A stretch of DNA of 64,000 bases, taken from positions 1-64,000 of the forward strand of contig MCFL01000031.1 in NCBI GenBank assembly GCA_002102555.1. Direction: 5' to 3'. Below the pieces are notes generated by a model. The model searched no databases. It was given only the letters and a program-made list of their open reading frames with translations, and was not told where the DNA came from. Source of the stretch: Catenaria anguillulae PL171 (taxonomy: Eukaryota > Blastocladiomycota > Blastocladiomycetes > Blastocladiales > Catenariaceae). This document shows, piece by piece, positions 42,245 to 53,389 of the stretch (positions are counted from its first letter, which is position 1; every line of letters begins with the position of its first letter). Position numbers and translations under genes: made by a program.

Positions 42245-45200
42245 TCAGCAAGCGGACGCGGGAATCAAGAAATTGCACGCGCACGTTTGCTGTGAGGGCA
42301 AGGCGTCCGGTCCCTCCACGCGCTCATCCTCCGACTGCTGCAATGAATCCATCGGCGGCGCATCGGCGGTCTGCTTTTGCAACTGAGGTTGTTGGAGGAC
42401 CCGCGTTCGGTGTGGGCGCACGGCGTCGCGCAGTAGATCGCCGTTGTGCAAGTACTCAATTGCAACGAATGGGGCGGTTAGTCGCGGGGCGATCCGCAGA
42501 TCGGCAATGTCCCAACTGGATGACGTGCGGTGGCGGGCTAGCAGCAGGACGAGGTGTTTGCACATGCGGAATCGACCCATGCAATACCCTGGGCACGCGC
42601 AATGCCACCGCTTGACGTCTGTTGCGTACTTCGTGATTGACGTGGAGTCAAACGGCTTGATTGCGTGTTTGCGGAACTCGCGATTGAATTCCTGACGCCA
42701 GCGCGGTGTGGACGAATCTGAGCCTGAGCGGCGCATGTCGACAAGCAAACCAGGGATAACCTCGGCGGCAATAAAGGCGACAAGGATACCAACCGACACG
42801 CGGCCACGGCGAGCAAGTCGATGCTTGAATTGCGACCAATGTGCTTCATTGGCATTGGTAGTGAGCACGTAAGGAATCTCGGAAATTTCAGCGCGGTTGA
42901 CGGCCCAGCTAAGTATATGGTGCAGCGTGAGGGTTGTTTTCGAAGGACCAGAACAAAGAGAAACATACCGGGTATACTCCTCGGGACAGTACCAGTTACT
43001 CCACAAATACACCCAAATCGGCGCATGATCCAATGATTTGCACAAGTCGTAGGCCTCCTCAACGTGGGTTCGGTACAGCGCCTCGGCGTCCAACACCACA
43101 GACATGTTGCCATCAAAGCGAGGGTTTGATGCATGCTCACGGCCGTGTTTCCGAACAAGGTCGGTGATCTTGGTCATGGCAACATTCTTGTCGCCACGGA
43201 AGTGGATCATTTGGGCCTCCTCTTGCTTGTCCACGGCCCGTTGTTGACGCGCTTGCTCATCCCTCAGCCGCTTTTCCTCTGCCTTGCGGTCGATTGCTTC
43301 TTGTCTGGCGCGCGCTTTGTCCTCCTTGGCCTTCCGCTTCTCCAACTCCTTGAGTCTCCTTTCCTCCTCCTTTGCCCGTCGCTTTTCCTCGATCTTGAGT
43401 CGCTTTTCCTCCTCCTTTGCCCGCCGCTTTTCCTCGGCCTTGAGTCTCTTTTCGTTGGCCTTGAGCTGCGTTTTCTCTCCCTTGGAGAGTTGGCCATGGT
43501 CTGCCGCTGAGCGTGTCGAGCCAAGCGTCATGCGTGCAAGCGCCGTTGGCTGTGAGGTAGTGGGGGCGAGATCGAGTGGCACCGTGGGCGCCGTCGCAGG
43601 CGTGAGATCGAGCCGCACCGTAGACGCTGGCGCGACGGCAGGGGTTGCCGGCTGAGCGGGCAAGGTTGACAGCGCAGGTGCGTCGTGTGCTGGTCCGTGA
43701 GGCGCGGGGATTTGCGGCGTAGTTGAGGACGACAGGTTGCTAGCTGAAACAGTAGGTCCGGGCGCGGGTTGGGACGACGCAGCTAGCTCAGGTGCCGCGG
43801 CGGCGGTATCCCAGCCTGCCAGTGCCCACAGTGTCGGAAAGGCGGAACCCATGGTCGCCTTGACCGACTCGTCGGTTTCCCTCAACGATTTCACTGAAAT
43901 CTTTTGCGCGTCGTTGCCAGAACCAGCGAGGATGCGGGTGCGAATCGCCTTGAGGACGTGGAATTGGCAAAGCTGGACAATCGAATCTGGGAAGGCGGAT
44001 TGGTACGCGCCAATTTGGCCGAGGTCTTTGTCCGTTAGACAAAAAAGCGGGTCGACCAGGGAAAACTTGGCAGGCGCCGGGTCCTCAGGTGGTGGCGTGG
44101 CAGGGAACGCCTCGGCAAACTCGCGAAGGAACTGGGCGATTGCATCCATGCGGTCGCCAGGGCGGACTTGACCGGCAGCGAGCAACATGTACGCCAAGGG
44201 ATACGCGCGCTGATGCGCCATTCCCATCAAGGCAAGCAGCTCGAACCCGTCAACATTTGTTTTGAATGTACCGTCCATGATGAGCAGCTCGGTGGTTGTT
44301 GTGGGGCACGTCTCCATCAGCTCCTCACCAACCTTCGTTGTAAAGCCAATGTACTGCCGTGCGTCGCCACCGTCTTGACAAACGAGCAGCCGCCCAAGGT
44401 ATTTGCGACAATTGTCGTCGGTCGACAACAGTGTCCGGATGTGCGCAACGCTGTTGAGCCCCCGAAACGCTTGTCCGCCACGCGCCTTGTCAAACAGTGT
44501 ACGAAGGCGTGCCGTTCCGACGGCCACCATTTCGTCCTCAAAAACCGCATGGGCAAGTACGAGTACATCCGGAAAAGTTCGGTGGCAGTTGTCAATGACC
44601 AGTTGTTGCAGCTCTGACGAAATGGCGGGACGCGTGCGGTGCTGATGGACGTGGGGATGCGAGTAACGGACGCAAATGATGCCGTCACGGAGGTCGTCAT
44701 CGGTCGCGTGTGGCGAATTACGGATCCAGTTGATGGTTGCTGGTTTTGTGACGTGGGAGATCTCGACGGCTCCAGGGCAAGATGGGTTGGCGCAACTACG
44801 CCTTGCGCGCGGCTCCGACTGTGTGGCCCACTGCTTGGTGCTGAAGGAGGAAAGACGGTGAACAAACCGGGTCAGTTGAGTGGCCGCAGAGTGTCTGGAA
44901 GAAGCTCAAGACGTTGACGTACTTCCACTGGTACGAATCACCATCCAAGGCGTTCAAAACGCACCCCATAACGATGTTGACCATGTCAAGGATACGGTCT
45001 GGCGACAAGTTCGGTGTTGGCGACGCAGCAGGGCCACTGGAATGGGGTGCATCAGCACCGTCCAACTCGTTCGTGATGGGATTGAGGTCTTGGTCATCGA
45101 GGCTCATACTGTTGAAAGCGTTGATGAATGTGTCGATGGCCCAGACGTCGGTGGTTGGCGCATCCTCGTCAATGACCTCGGCAACAGAGGCGCGGGAGGT

Positions 45201-46206
45201 GGCGTGTACAATTCCTTGCCTCGTGATCGGAGCAACAGGAAGGCTGCGGTGGAACAGTAGACTATGGTGAGACACATTATATGGCACATGATGAAGATAC
45301 GATGAACGTACAAGAGTAGAAAGTTTGGGACACCGCGACTGCTTGGCTCCAGAGCGACGTGGCGAGCGACCTCAAGCACAAGATCCGACAAAGTTGGGCA
45401 ATACTCCGCGAAAATGGGAACCGTTGACGACGCGTCCTCGTCCTCGACGTTGCTGGCGCCGTTGGGGTGAGCGTTGGTGGCGCCGTTGGAGTCGGCAGGC
45501 GGCGCTTCCGCGGCCGCCTTGGTCTTCCTGCGATTGGTGCTCTTGGCATTTTCTTGTTGGCGACAGGCAAAGCACTGGGCCGCAAGGAACGGTTCGTGGT
45601 ACTTGACGAAGTGTGACATCGGAAGCTCGACTTTCTTGTTCTTACACTTGGAGTTCGAGCAACGCTTGCCGCTGCCAGTAAGCGACGTTACCGGGGAGGA
45701 GTCACCCTAATCAGTCGTTCATTGCCAGAGGTGAAATGGTGTTTAATTTGTCGTGAGAACAATGGGGAATGTCGTACATAAGTCGATGGAATGATCGGCG
45801 GCAAAACAACCTGGTTGGTGGAGGACGGAGGCGTTGGGTCGAATTCGAAAGCTTCGGCGGGCAAGGTGCCTTGAGTGCTGGGCGATTGTGCAGCTGCAGC
45901 AGGTGGTGATTCCGTGGCAACATGGGACGGCGTGACCCCACCCGCCAGGGGCGCCGGACAGACGCCGTCGAAGCCTGGGACGCTTTCCGCTGGGATCGCG
46001 GCAGGCATGAAGGCTGGCGCGACGTGCGTCGGCGGGGCGCCGTCGGAGCCTGGGACATGTGGGTGCTGGACCAGTCCGGCATGTCGAGGACGCTTGGGGG
46101 CTCGCGGATCGAAGGCTTCCAGGGGTGGCCTTTTCTGAACGTTGACCGGCGGTGGGCCAAATAGGCCCTGAGGAGACTGGGGGTGTGGAACGGCAAGGAT
46201 GAGCAT
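42245..46206 (-). CDS. MULE transposase
   Basis: The main exon runs from about 44875 to 42245. The catalytic residues are visible: D in IMDGTFKTN, D in CLTDKDLGQ followed by the CQFHVLKA (CxxH) motif, and E in TTNANEAHWSQFK. A SWIM zinc finger (WHCACPGYCMGRFRMCKHLV) ends the conserved part. Upstream in the same frame a DNA-binding zinc knuckle appears (CANPSC, then HPHVHQH). Two 5' exons are likely: about 45270-45706 (CSNSKC, FLAAQCFACRQQ) and one within 45710-46206. Their joins are not resolved. Between the second D and the E lies an unusual run of about 95 mostly Glu/Lys/Arg/Ala residues. The start codon is uncertain. Confidence 0.85.
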
Positions 46207-46999
46207 GGCCGAGGATTGACGCCAGTGGAAGCGGCACGTACATTCAATACAGCGGTGGCGGCTGTGGCAGTCGAAGGCGACGGGGTGCTTGTGGTGGTGC
46301 CTGAGGAGGACAGGAGCAGCATCGATGCCGGCAGCATGTGCGGCACGGCGAACGGCATGGGGCCGCGACGGGACGGTGAATGAGGGGGAGACGGAACGGG
46401 ACGTACCGATCGCCCTTGAAGGGCACGATCCACGTGGTGGGCCGCGGCGGCGGCAGCGCGGGCACGTGGCGAGAGCATTTGCGACATGATGAGGGCTACC
46501 ATGTGCCTTGGCCGAATGTTTGGGGCGCGTGATCAGTCAGGCGCACAGACGTGTCTCGCAGACGTTCAGGAAGACGTACACAGTGCGGCGGGGTGGCGGG
46601 ACGGGGTTGGACGGGCGGAGAGCGCTAGAGGTACAAACGACGGTGAGTAAGCGAGCAAAGCACCGGGGCGGGCGACGGCGGATGGCGGGCGCGGCGGGCG
46701 CGGCGGGCGCGGCGGGTGGACGGCGGCGGACCAGGACATACCGTTCTTGCGGATGAGGTCGCGTGTTGCGGCCGGTTTCGTTTCTTACTACGCAATAGCG
46801 GGCGAGCGGGCGTTCGTAATGTTTGCCGCCGGCCGCTGGCGGCGGCGTTAAATGGTTGGTCAGTGATCTCGAGACGCCGGCCATGGGAGAAATCACGTGC
46901 CTATACCATTGTATTGGATTGTCATTGTGATCAGGAGCATTTTCTTGAAATTGTTCACTGATCGACTGGGGGTACGGAGGGGAGCCTTCAACAACGACC
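46207..46999. other. Right end of the MULE, probable transposase promoter
   Basis: GC-rich with several GGCGGGCGC repeats (46684-46718). It should hold the transposase promoter and perhaps its first exon. Ends with the terminal inverted repeat. Confidence 0.5.
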
Positions 47000-47008
47000 C
47001 TGTGTGCC
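47000..47008. repeat. Target-site duplication, right
   Basis: CTGTGTGCC, exact copy of 39415-39423, directly after the MULE right end. Confidence 0.93.
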
Positions 47009-47215
47009 ACATGGACCTCCGATCCAACTTTGGTTGTGAGTCGGATCACCCATATGCAATTTGGACAGTATGTACATATGCATATGTATATTCAGACATA
47101 TATGAAAACACACACTTGACGTCATGATTATGTCTTAATGCCACCGACTTTTCAGAGCTGAAGCAATCCACTCCCGTGACCAGTATTCTGCACTCTTTGC
47201 ACTCTGCCGCACACC

Positions 47216-47962
47216 ATGGACCACCACGCCCACCACCACCCGCACTTACAGCAACCTCCAACCTCCACCGCCGCTGGTGCCACCGCTGTCCCCATGCCAC
47301 CGCCTCACTCCCAGTCCCAGCCGCCACTGGCCCAAGACCAAACCGAAGACCCGCAAGTCCTTTTCAAAACCGCCGCCAACGCTCTCGCCCAGCTCTACCG
47401 CCGCTCCATCACCCCCGACCGCCGTGCCCACTCACGGGGATATGCTGCTGCTCTCAACGATGTCAATGCATCGCTCGACTCGCTTCCCGACCACCCGCTC
47501 TCGGTCCAGTCTAACGGTCGCACGTTCGTCCCTTTGGATCTCGTCAAGCATCTGGTTGCCGCCCTCGGCGTGCAAGCATCCGAGCACAATGCCATGTTGG
47601 AGGAGCATGACCACCCAATGTTGATGCCCACCTTGTCGCCAATGATGCCTGGGCTAATGGGTATTGTTGCACCCGCTTCGACTTCTGCACAAGGAACGAC
47701 CACCGCAGGGCCATCGCAGGCTTCAAGTGCCCACCAACACCAGCAACACCACAGTGGTTTGTCTGCACCAGTTTCATCGTCAACACCAGCCGGATCAGGC
47801 ATTGCATCTGCAGCTCCCGGCGGCGGCACAAACAGTTCGGTTGCCTCCGGATCCGCTCAGCAAGGCTCCTCTTCCACAGCGCAACATCCAGCATCCAAGA
47901 CACCCATGTTTCCGTGGATGCTTGACGGCGAACCGACCCGCAAGAGACCGAGGGATTTTTGA
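47216..47962 (+). CDS. HAPSTR1 (C16orf72)-like protein
   Basis: Single exon, 248 codons. Residues 41-100 (VLFKTAANALAQLYRRS, then GYAAALNDVNASLDSLP) resemble the conserved helix pair of HAPSTR1/C16orf72 (FQNAATAVTNLYKES). As in that family the C-terminus is Ser/Gln-rich and ends in a basic tail (RKRPRD) like a nuclear-localisation signal. The animal protein is a nuclear adaptor of the HUWE1 ubiquitin ligase in stress responses, and fungal relatives are uncharacterised. The N-terminus is His/Pro-rich. The start codon is 208 bases from the MULE's right target duplication. Confidence 0.6.
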   Translation: MDHHAHHHPHLQQPPTSTAAGATAVPMPPPHSQSQPPLAQDQTEDPQVLFKTAANALAQLYRRSITPDRRAHSRGYAAALNDVNASLDSLPDHPLSVQSNGRTFVPLDLVKHLVAALGVQASEHNAMLEEHDHPMLMPTLSPMMPGLMGIVAPASTSAQGTTTAGPSQASSAHQHQQHHSGLSAPVSSSTPAGSGIASAAPGGGTNSSVASGSAQQGSSSTAQHPASKTPMFPWMLDGEPTRKRPRDF

Positions 47963-49247
47963 TCAAGCTGTTTCAGCCGTATGTGAGGAATTGCTGTTGC
48001 GTCTTGTACAGTCATGATGGGTCAATCTCATCCATCCAAACTCCAAGTTTTTCGCGGAATTTGTTGTTACCCCACTTTACCCCTCTCCTGTTGTCCTACC
48101 GTTTCTTCTCTTGCCTTCTCTACCCCATCCACGCAGCGGACGTCAAGCCGATTGCAAGTTCACTCTTCTACACTTTATTGAGCGCATTTCTCTTCAGCTT
48201 GTCTCCATTTTGCATTCTCTGAAATGTATGCTTCATACTTGACTCGTTCACTCTTGGTGATGACTTCCTGATCGTGCGTGCCGAATAGTCACATGCTTCA
48301 TACTAGTGCTCAATGACCTATGATATGTACAAGAGGCGAGCAACAATGGTGCGGCGTGGTTTGTGGTTGAAGATTTCCAACCGTCAGACATATCCAGCTC
48401 CTTATGCCATTGTTGCTTTTGGTCAGAGTATTCACCAGTTGGATCCAGCTGCAGCCGCGGAACAGTGATGGCCACTGCAGCCGGCCGAGCAGCGGAGCGG
48501 TAACATTCTCGTCTGGGACCAAGTGAGGCGGAGGAGGATGAACGAAGGGAAGGCGACGGATCGGTATGCGAGCCAGCAATCAGCTCGCAACTGACTCAAA
48601 CATGAGCTCCTATGACTGCTTCACGTGCCTGAAGCTTTTGTGCCATACTGATTCCCTCTTCCCAAAGACAGTTGGATTCAGCAGCCGCGGAGCCGGCTCG
48701 AGTAGCAGAGCGGCAACATTGACGGCTGGGACCAAGCGCACAAGCCCAGCATAAGGATGAAACCAAGTCTCAGCTTTCATTGATGGCTGGCGCGAATTGA
48801 CTCGATGACTCAAACGACGACAAGGAATACGCGGCCACATCACTCACCACCGCGTTGTGCAACCGCACACAGCACAATGCATACTGCAGCGAGGGTAAAG
48901 ACTCGATGCAATTTCTAATGTAAAGCCTTTCTTTATGTCACTGATTCTTTAAAGGTCTGAATGCCCGTGTACATTGCTTTCGACCACATCCACCGAAACT
49001 CAATCCCGTCTCATCGACTCTTCACCTTGTTCGCAACACGCCCACCACACACCACACGTCCCACGCGTTCTCTGACTTTGAGTTTGACATCCACCTCCAT
49101 CATTCTTGAACAATTCTGTACGTACACCATGCACCGACCCTACACATGACCTTGCTTTCCAACCTGGCACTACATATACGTATTGTATTGTATTGACATG
49201 TGTACCGCCTTGCAGACTCTATCACCACCACAAGCAGTCATACCATC
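47963..49247. other. Intergenic, about 1.3 kb
   Basis: Contains an imperfect direct repeat of about 45 bases (near 48478-48525 and 48688-48735), listed separately. No gene recognised; small open frames lack coding character. Confidence 0.45.
48478..48735. repeat. Imperfect direct repeat pair
   Basis: The two copies share the pattern GCCG...GAG...AGAGCGG.AACATT followed by CTGGGACCAAG. They lie about 210 bases apart and differ at several positions. Origin unknown. Confidence 0.5.
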
Positions 49248-52200
49248 ATGTCTCGCCGCCCTACCCTCGGTCCCAACAAATCTGCCCGCACCGCCGTGGC
49301 AATCATCCCGCCACCCGCCCTTTGGCCCGCCATCCAACCTCTGCGCCGCGCATTCGACCCTGCCCATCCGCGCTGGCCACCTCACATCAACCTGCTGTTC
49401 CCATTTGCCCCGCTCTCCTCCAACAACAATGACGCCTCTGCCCTAGCCGACCACGCACGTCTGCCCTCGGTCTTGGATCGTATCCGCACCGCTTTGCAAT
49501 CCTGTCAAACCACGAGCGACCTGCACTTGCAGCTCGCACAGGCATCCACCTTTTTCCAACGCAAAGTCGCCATTGTCCACGCAAAACCCGTCTCGGACTC
49601 GTCGCTCCTCCAAATTCACGCCGCACTCCTGCGCGCCTTTCCGCAGTGCACCGACACGGCCGATCACGCTGGCGGATTCCACCCGCACTTGACGCTGGCC
49701 AAGGTGCCCTGGAACTCCAATCAGCCGAGTCAGACGCAGGGCAACTTGGATACCGTGCTGGATGCGGCTGCACGGGCTGTCCAAGAGCATCATGGCGAAA
49801 ACGGCGTGCTCGAGTGGGTGGCACAGGGTGTCTATGTGCTCGAACGCCTGGACAACGATCCCTTCACGTTTGTGGGCCATGTTGGATTTGACGGATCGAC
49901 CAATGGTGATCCGTACGGATTGCTTGGAACAACATACTCGCCCGATGCGGATTTGATGGCGCCATTGCCGACCCCGGCAGCCGCCGAGGCGGTTCAGATT
50001 GCCGAGCCAAAGGACAAGTGCAGTGTTGTATGCAAACCCCGTACGACCACATCATTGGATGCAATCCAGCTGGCCGCAAGGCCGTGGCTCGAGTATCCGT
50101 GTGTGGATTCGCCCGAGGTGCTTGCGAGCGAAAAGTACGATCAGTCATGGGTTGTGCTGCCGACGTATCAGTACGACAGCCGCCATCAAGCGTGGGCCAA
50201 GGTTCCGCTCGAAAAATTCGATCAACATCATCATCACCACCACCAAAACAACATGGATTCATTGTCTATCATCACCTACAACATCCTCAACTCTCTGTCA
50301 CCCAACTCGACGGCACGGCACAAGCGCCTGCTCGCCCAACTGGAACGTGCCATCGCCACCCACTCGGTCACCGTGATTGCCCTGCAAGAATTGACGCCAA
50401 CCTTCCTGACCCTGCTGCTCGCCCAACCCTGGGTGCAATCCTCGTGGTCCGTGTCGCACACGCCCGACTTTGCCGCGCCCGTGTTTCCCGCCATGGGCGC
50501 CCAGGGATTTCTCGTGCACAAGTCGCTCGGGGCATTTGCACACATGCACATGCGTCTCACGGGCAAAAAAGCACACGTGGTTGCATACCTTCCCCAAACG
50601 GGCGCCTGGATCGCCAATGTGCACTTGACATCCAATCATGCGACGAATCGCGATCCAAAGGATAAGCGCGTGGCGCAAATGGATCCCGTGGGCCAGTTGC
50701 TTGAGAGGCATGCACGCGGCCGGGGATTGGCCGTGGTGGTTGGCGATTTCAATTCGGATGATCACGAAGAGGATGCCATGTTGATTGGCAGGTTTGGGCT
50801 CGTGGACGGAGCGGGCGAGCTGGGCCGCAGACTGGACACGTTTGATCCGACACGCAATGTGTTGGCGTTGGCGGCGGCAACCATGAAGGAAACGCCGCAT
50901 GCGTATGATCGGGTCGTGTACCAAGGCAAGTGGACAAGCGGGTGGGAGGTCAAGCACATGGACATGATTGGCGACCGGGTCGAGGACGAGGAGGATTTGG
51001 CAGGTGTGGAAGATGAGGACGAGCGGTTGACGCGCGGGTGGCCTGCCTCGGACCATTACGGAGTGCTTGCCCGGTTTGTTTGCAAGGCAACAACGACAAC
51101 TGACGACGAGGAACAGGGTTCGCTCATCTCGAACCACGAAATCCACTCGCGCCTCGCTGCCCTGCACAACTATGAGTCGCAAAGTCAACGTGTGCTGCGT
51201 GCCCGCGCCCTCGACCTGCTCACGCACCATCTCAACCACCTTGACCGCATGCCGCCGCTCGCCATCCCGCACCTCTTGCCCGTCGGGTCTGTGCGCTTGG
51301 GTCTGCACTCGCCCGAATCCGATACCGACCTGCTGTGCCTCGTGACCACGTCGCCCACGCTGTTTGCCGACGCCATTGAGCGCACCGCATGCCCAACGGG
51401 CTTGCGCCTGATGCGCGTGATTCGCGACGCGAGTGTCCCCACGGCACAATTCATGGCATTTGACAAGGTGCACATGGACGTGCAGTACGTTGCACCCAGC
51501 ACAGCATTCCTCACACGCGCAAGCGAGTTGCTGGCCAACCCGGACCTGGCCTCGTCCGAGCTCGAGTGGCCCGACGAAAAGAAGTCGGTGACGTCGGCAT
51601 TGCTTTCGGTGCGCGACGCCGCAACCGCCGCAGCACACCTGACGCCGGCTGCACAGCTCGCGTTCCGCGTGCTGCGCCTCTGGGCCACTGACAATGGCCT
51701 GTACGCTGGCCGCGTCGGATACCTGTCTGGCGCGGCACTTGTTGTGCTTGTGCTGCGCGTGCTTCACGTGCACCCGGGCGCTGCGCACTCTGCGGCGGCC
51801 ATTGTCAAGCACTTTTTCGACGATTACGCGCAGTTCCCGTTTGCGAGCGTGGCAGTTACTGTGGGTGGCGCACCTACGGCACCCGTACGTGGGGCCATGG
51901 TTGTTGAGAGTTTGAATCGGCCACGCGTCAACATTACCCGGCATGCAAGCGCGGCGACACGGGGTGTGCTGGTGACCAAGTTGAGGGAGATGCGCGAGAG
52001 GGCCGCCGAGGATCCAGCGGCGGCGATTTTGGGGCTGGATGTGAAGAAGGGCGACTGGAGGTGTCGCGTGATCAAGCATGGGTGGCAGAAGTTTATGAGC
52101 GAGTACGACACGTTCATCGACGTGGGCATGGGCCGGTCGGTAGCGGATCGGGAATGTGTTCGCGCATGGAGGCTGGCCGTGGGAACCGTCAGGTGGAATC

Positions 52201-53123
52201 AAGTGCTAGGACGAGTGGATCGCTTGATTGAGGCGCACGAGGTTGCAGCAGCCGAGGCCACGAGCCCAAGTCCGCCAAGCAGTGCGGACGACAAGGTTGA
52301 GTCGCAACCGCCGCCGCCACGCGCACAAGAGGTGCCGTCCATGACCGTTCACGTCTGGCCGGTCGCCTGGCAAACCAAGGACGTTGCCAGCATGTCCGAT
52401 GTGGCCATGAACAAGTTGCACGACGTTGATGTGCATTACTTGGTTGGCGTGCGCGGTGTCGAGCCGGGTAGTATGCTGATGCAGCGTATTCTCGCCGAGA
52501 TTGATGCAGCGGTTCGGCCGCCTGCTCTCGATGAAGTCAAGGGCGCCATTGGGTCGAGTGTGGCAGCGCCGTGGTGGTCGTACGTGACGTGTGCGACTCG
52601 TGCAGAGGTGGCGGCGTTGGAGTTGGTGCCGGTGGAGAGGGAATGGACGGATCCCGGACCGACCGAGGCTGTTGACGATTTGAAAAACGGTGGTCATGAT
52701 GAAGGTTCAATTGATTCGCCCGTATCCGCCGCCCCCACTTCGCCTCCCGAGGTCGATTCACCGCCCGCATCGCCAACGCGTTCAGCGACCTCAAGCACCG
52801 CCAAGCAACGCAAGTCCAAATCGAAATCAACCCGGCAATCTGCCTCGCAACCTGCATCCAAGGGCAAGCTCCGTCCCTCGCAAGACGTCATGCATCGGCT
52901 GCTGTGGGACCCCGAGACGTATGACGCGGCCGACTTTGTTGTCGGCTACGTTGACCGGTTCTTGGGGATCAAGGAGCGGCCTCTGCTGGCGTTCCGGTCG
53001 GACGATGAGGCGGATCCAGATTGGGTGCCGCTGCATCGAATCGTCCATTTCCGACGGGTGTCGGATGGCGTCAAGGTGTGGGATCGCGAGAAGAAGGTGG
53101 ATTTGGTATTTGGAAGCGGGTGA
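49248..53123 (+). CDS. Four-domain RNA-end repair-type enzyme: 2H, EEP, poly(A)-polymerase-like, MJ1316
   Basis: One exon of 1292 codons, starting at MSRRPTLGPNKS. Residues 15-250 form a 2H phosphoesterase (LigT-like) domain with HIN at 46-48 and HLT at 147-149. Residues about 337-605 form an endonuclease/exonuclease/phosphatase domain (ITYNILNS, ALQE, GDFNSDD, SDHYG). Residues about 650-1060 form a nucleotidyltransferase with PAP-type central domain: PVGSVRLGLHSPESDTDL holds the GS...DxD site, HMDVQYV the third Asp, and FRVLRLWATDNGLYAGRVGY the central helix. Residues about 1211-1291 form an MJ1316/DUF504 domain thought to recognise cyclic RNA ends. Together they suggest opening, trimming and re-tailing of damaged or 2',3'-cyclic RNA ends. 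A six-histidine run lies in the first linker. All active-site motifs look intact. Confidence 0.88.
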   Translation: MSRRPTLGPNKSARTAVAIIPPPALWPAIQPLRRAFDPAHPRWPPHINLLFPFAPLSSNNNDASALADHARLPSVLDRIRTALQSCQTTSDLHLQLAQASTFFQRKVAIVHAKPVSDSSLLQIHAALLRAFPQCTDTADHAGGFHPHLTLAKVPWNSNQPSQTQGNLDTVLDAAARAVQEHHGENGVLEWVAQGVYVLERLDNDPFTFVGHVGFDGSTNGDPYGLLGTTYSPDADLMAPLPTPAAAEAVQIAEPKDKCSVVCKPRTTTSLDAIQLAARPWLEYPCVDSPEVLASEKYDQSWVVLPTYQYDSRHQAWAKVPLEKFDQHHHHHHQNNMDSLSIITYNILNSLSPNSTARHKRLLAQLERAIATHSVTVIALQELTPTFLTLLLAQPWVQSSWSVSHTPDFAAPVFPAMGAQGFLVHKSLGAFAHMHMRLTGKKAHVVAYLPQTGAWIANVHLTSNHATNRDPKDKRVAQMDPVGQLLERHARGRGLAVVVGDFNSDDHEEDAMLIGRFGLVDGAGELGRRLDTFDPTRNVLALAAATMKETPHAYDRVVYQGKWTSGWEVKHMDMIGDRVEDEEDLAGVEDEDERLTRGWPASDHYGVLARFVCKATTTTDDEEQGSLISNHEIHSRLAALHNYESQSQRVLRARALDLLTHHLNHLDRMPPLAIPHLLPVGSVRLGLHSPESDTDLLCLVTTSPTLFADAIERTACPTGLRLMRVIRDASVPTAQFMAFDKVHMDVQYVAPSTAFLTRASELLANPDLASSELEWPDEKKSVTSALLSVRDAATAAAHLTPAAQLAFRVLRLWATDNGLYAGRVGYLSGAALVVLVLRVLHVHPGAAHSAAAIVKHFFDDYAQFPFASVAVTVGGAPTAPVRGAMVVESLNRPRVNITRHASAATRGVLVTKLREMRERAAEDPAAAILGLDVKKGDWRCRVIKHGWQKFMSEYDTFIDVGMGRSVADRECVRAWRLAVGTVRWNQVLGRVDRLIEAHEVAAAEATSPSPPSSADDKVESQPPPPRAQEVPSMTVHVWPVAWQTKDVASMSDVAMNKLHDVDVHYLVGVRGVEPGSMLMQRILAEIDAAVRPPALDEVKGAIGSSVAAPWWSYVTCATRAEVAALELVPVEREWTDPGPTEAVDDLKNGGHDEGSIDSPVSAAPTSPPEVDSPPASPTRSATSSTAKQRKSKSKSTRQSASQPASKGKLRPSQDVMHRLLWDPETYDAADFVVGYVDRFLGIKERPLLAFRSDDEADPDWVPLHRIVHFRRVSDGVKVWDREKKVDLVFGSG

Positions 53124-53389
53124 GTGAATAAAGAATGGTGTGTTCATGTCCCCTCTAAGCTTGGTGCTATGTACCACTACGCTTTCACTGCAGATGGACG
53201 TACTTCTTCGTTTTGTCAATGTTTTCAATGCAATGCCTTTCATTTCCCAACCTGTTTGACTTGCCACCACCAGTGAGAAACGGGCCAATCATGGACATGT
53301 TCCAGAAGGCCGCTTGTTCTGGAAGGGTTACCCAACACAACACAAAGGATCAGTAGACATTGAAGAGCCGCCAAAGCAATGCTAACACC

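Larger units (their letters stand above)
39424..46999 (-). mobile_element. Complete MULE (Mutator-like) DNA transposon, 7576 bp
   Basis: The ends are inverted repeats of the form GGTCG, ten variable bases, then CTCCCCTCCGTACCCCC (39424-39455 and the complement of 46968-46999). Exact 9-bp target duplications flank it. It encodes a transposase on the minus strand with an apparently intact catalytic exon, so the element looks autonomous. Apart from the terminal 32 bases the two ends are not alike, so it belongs to the short-inverted-repeat class of MULEs. Its left 1746 bases are repeated in inverted orientation at 1-1744. The insertion separates SPC1 from the HAPSTR1-like gene. Confidence 0.93.

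Noticed and set aside
50298-52202. 634-codon open frame on the minus strand
   Set aside because: It lies wholly inside the plus-strand RNA-repair-type gene, has a composition rich in His/Arg/Gln expected from an antisense GC-rich frame, and shows no domain.
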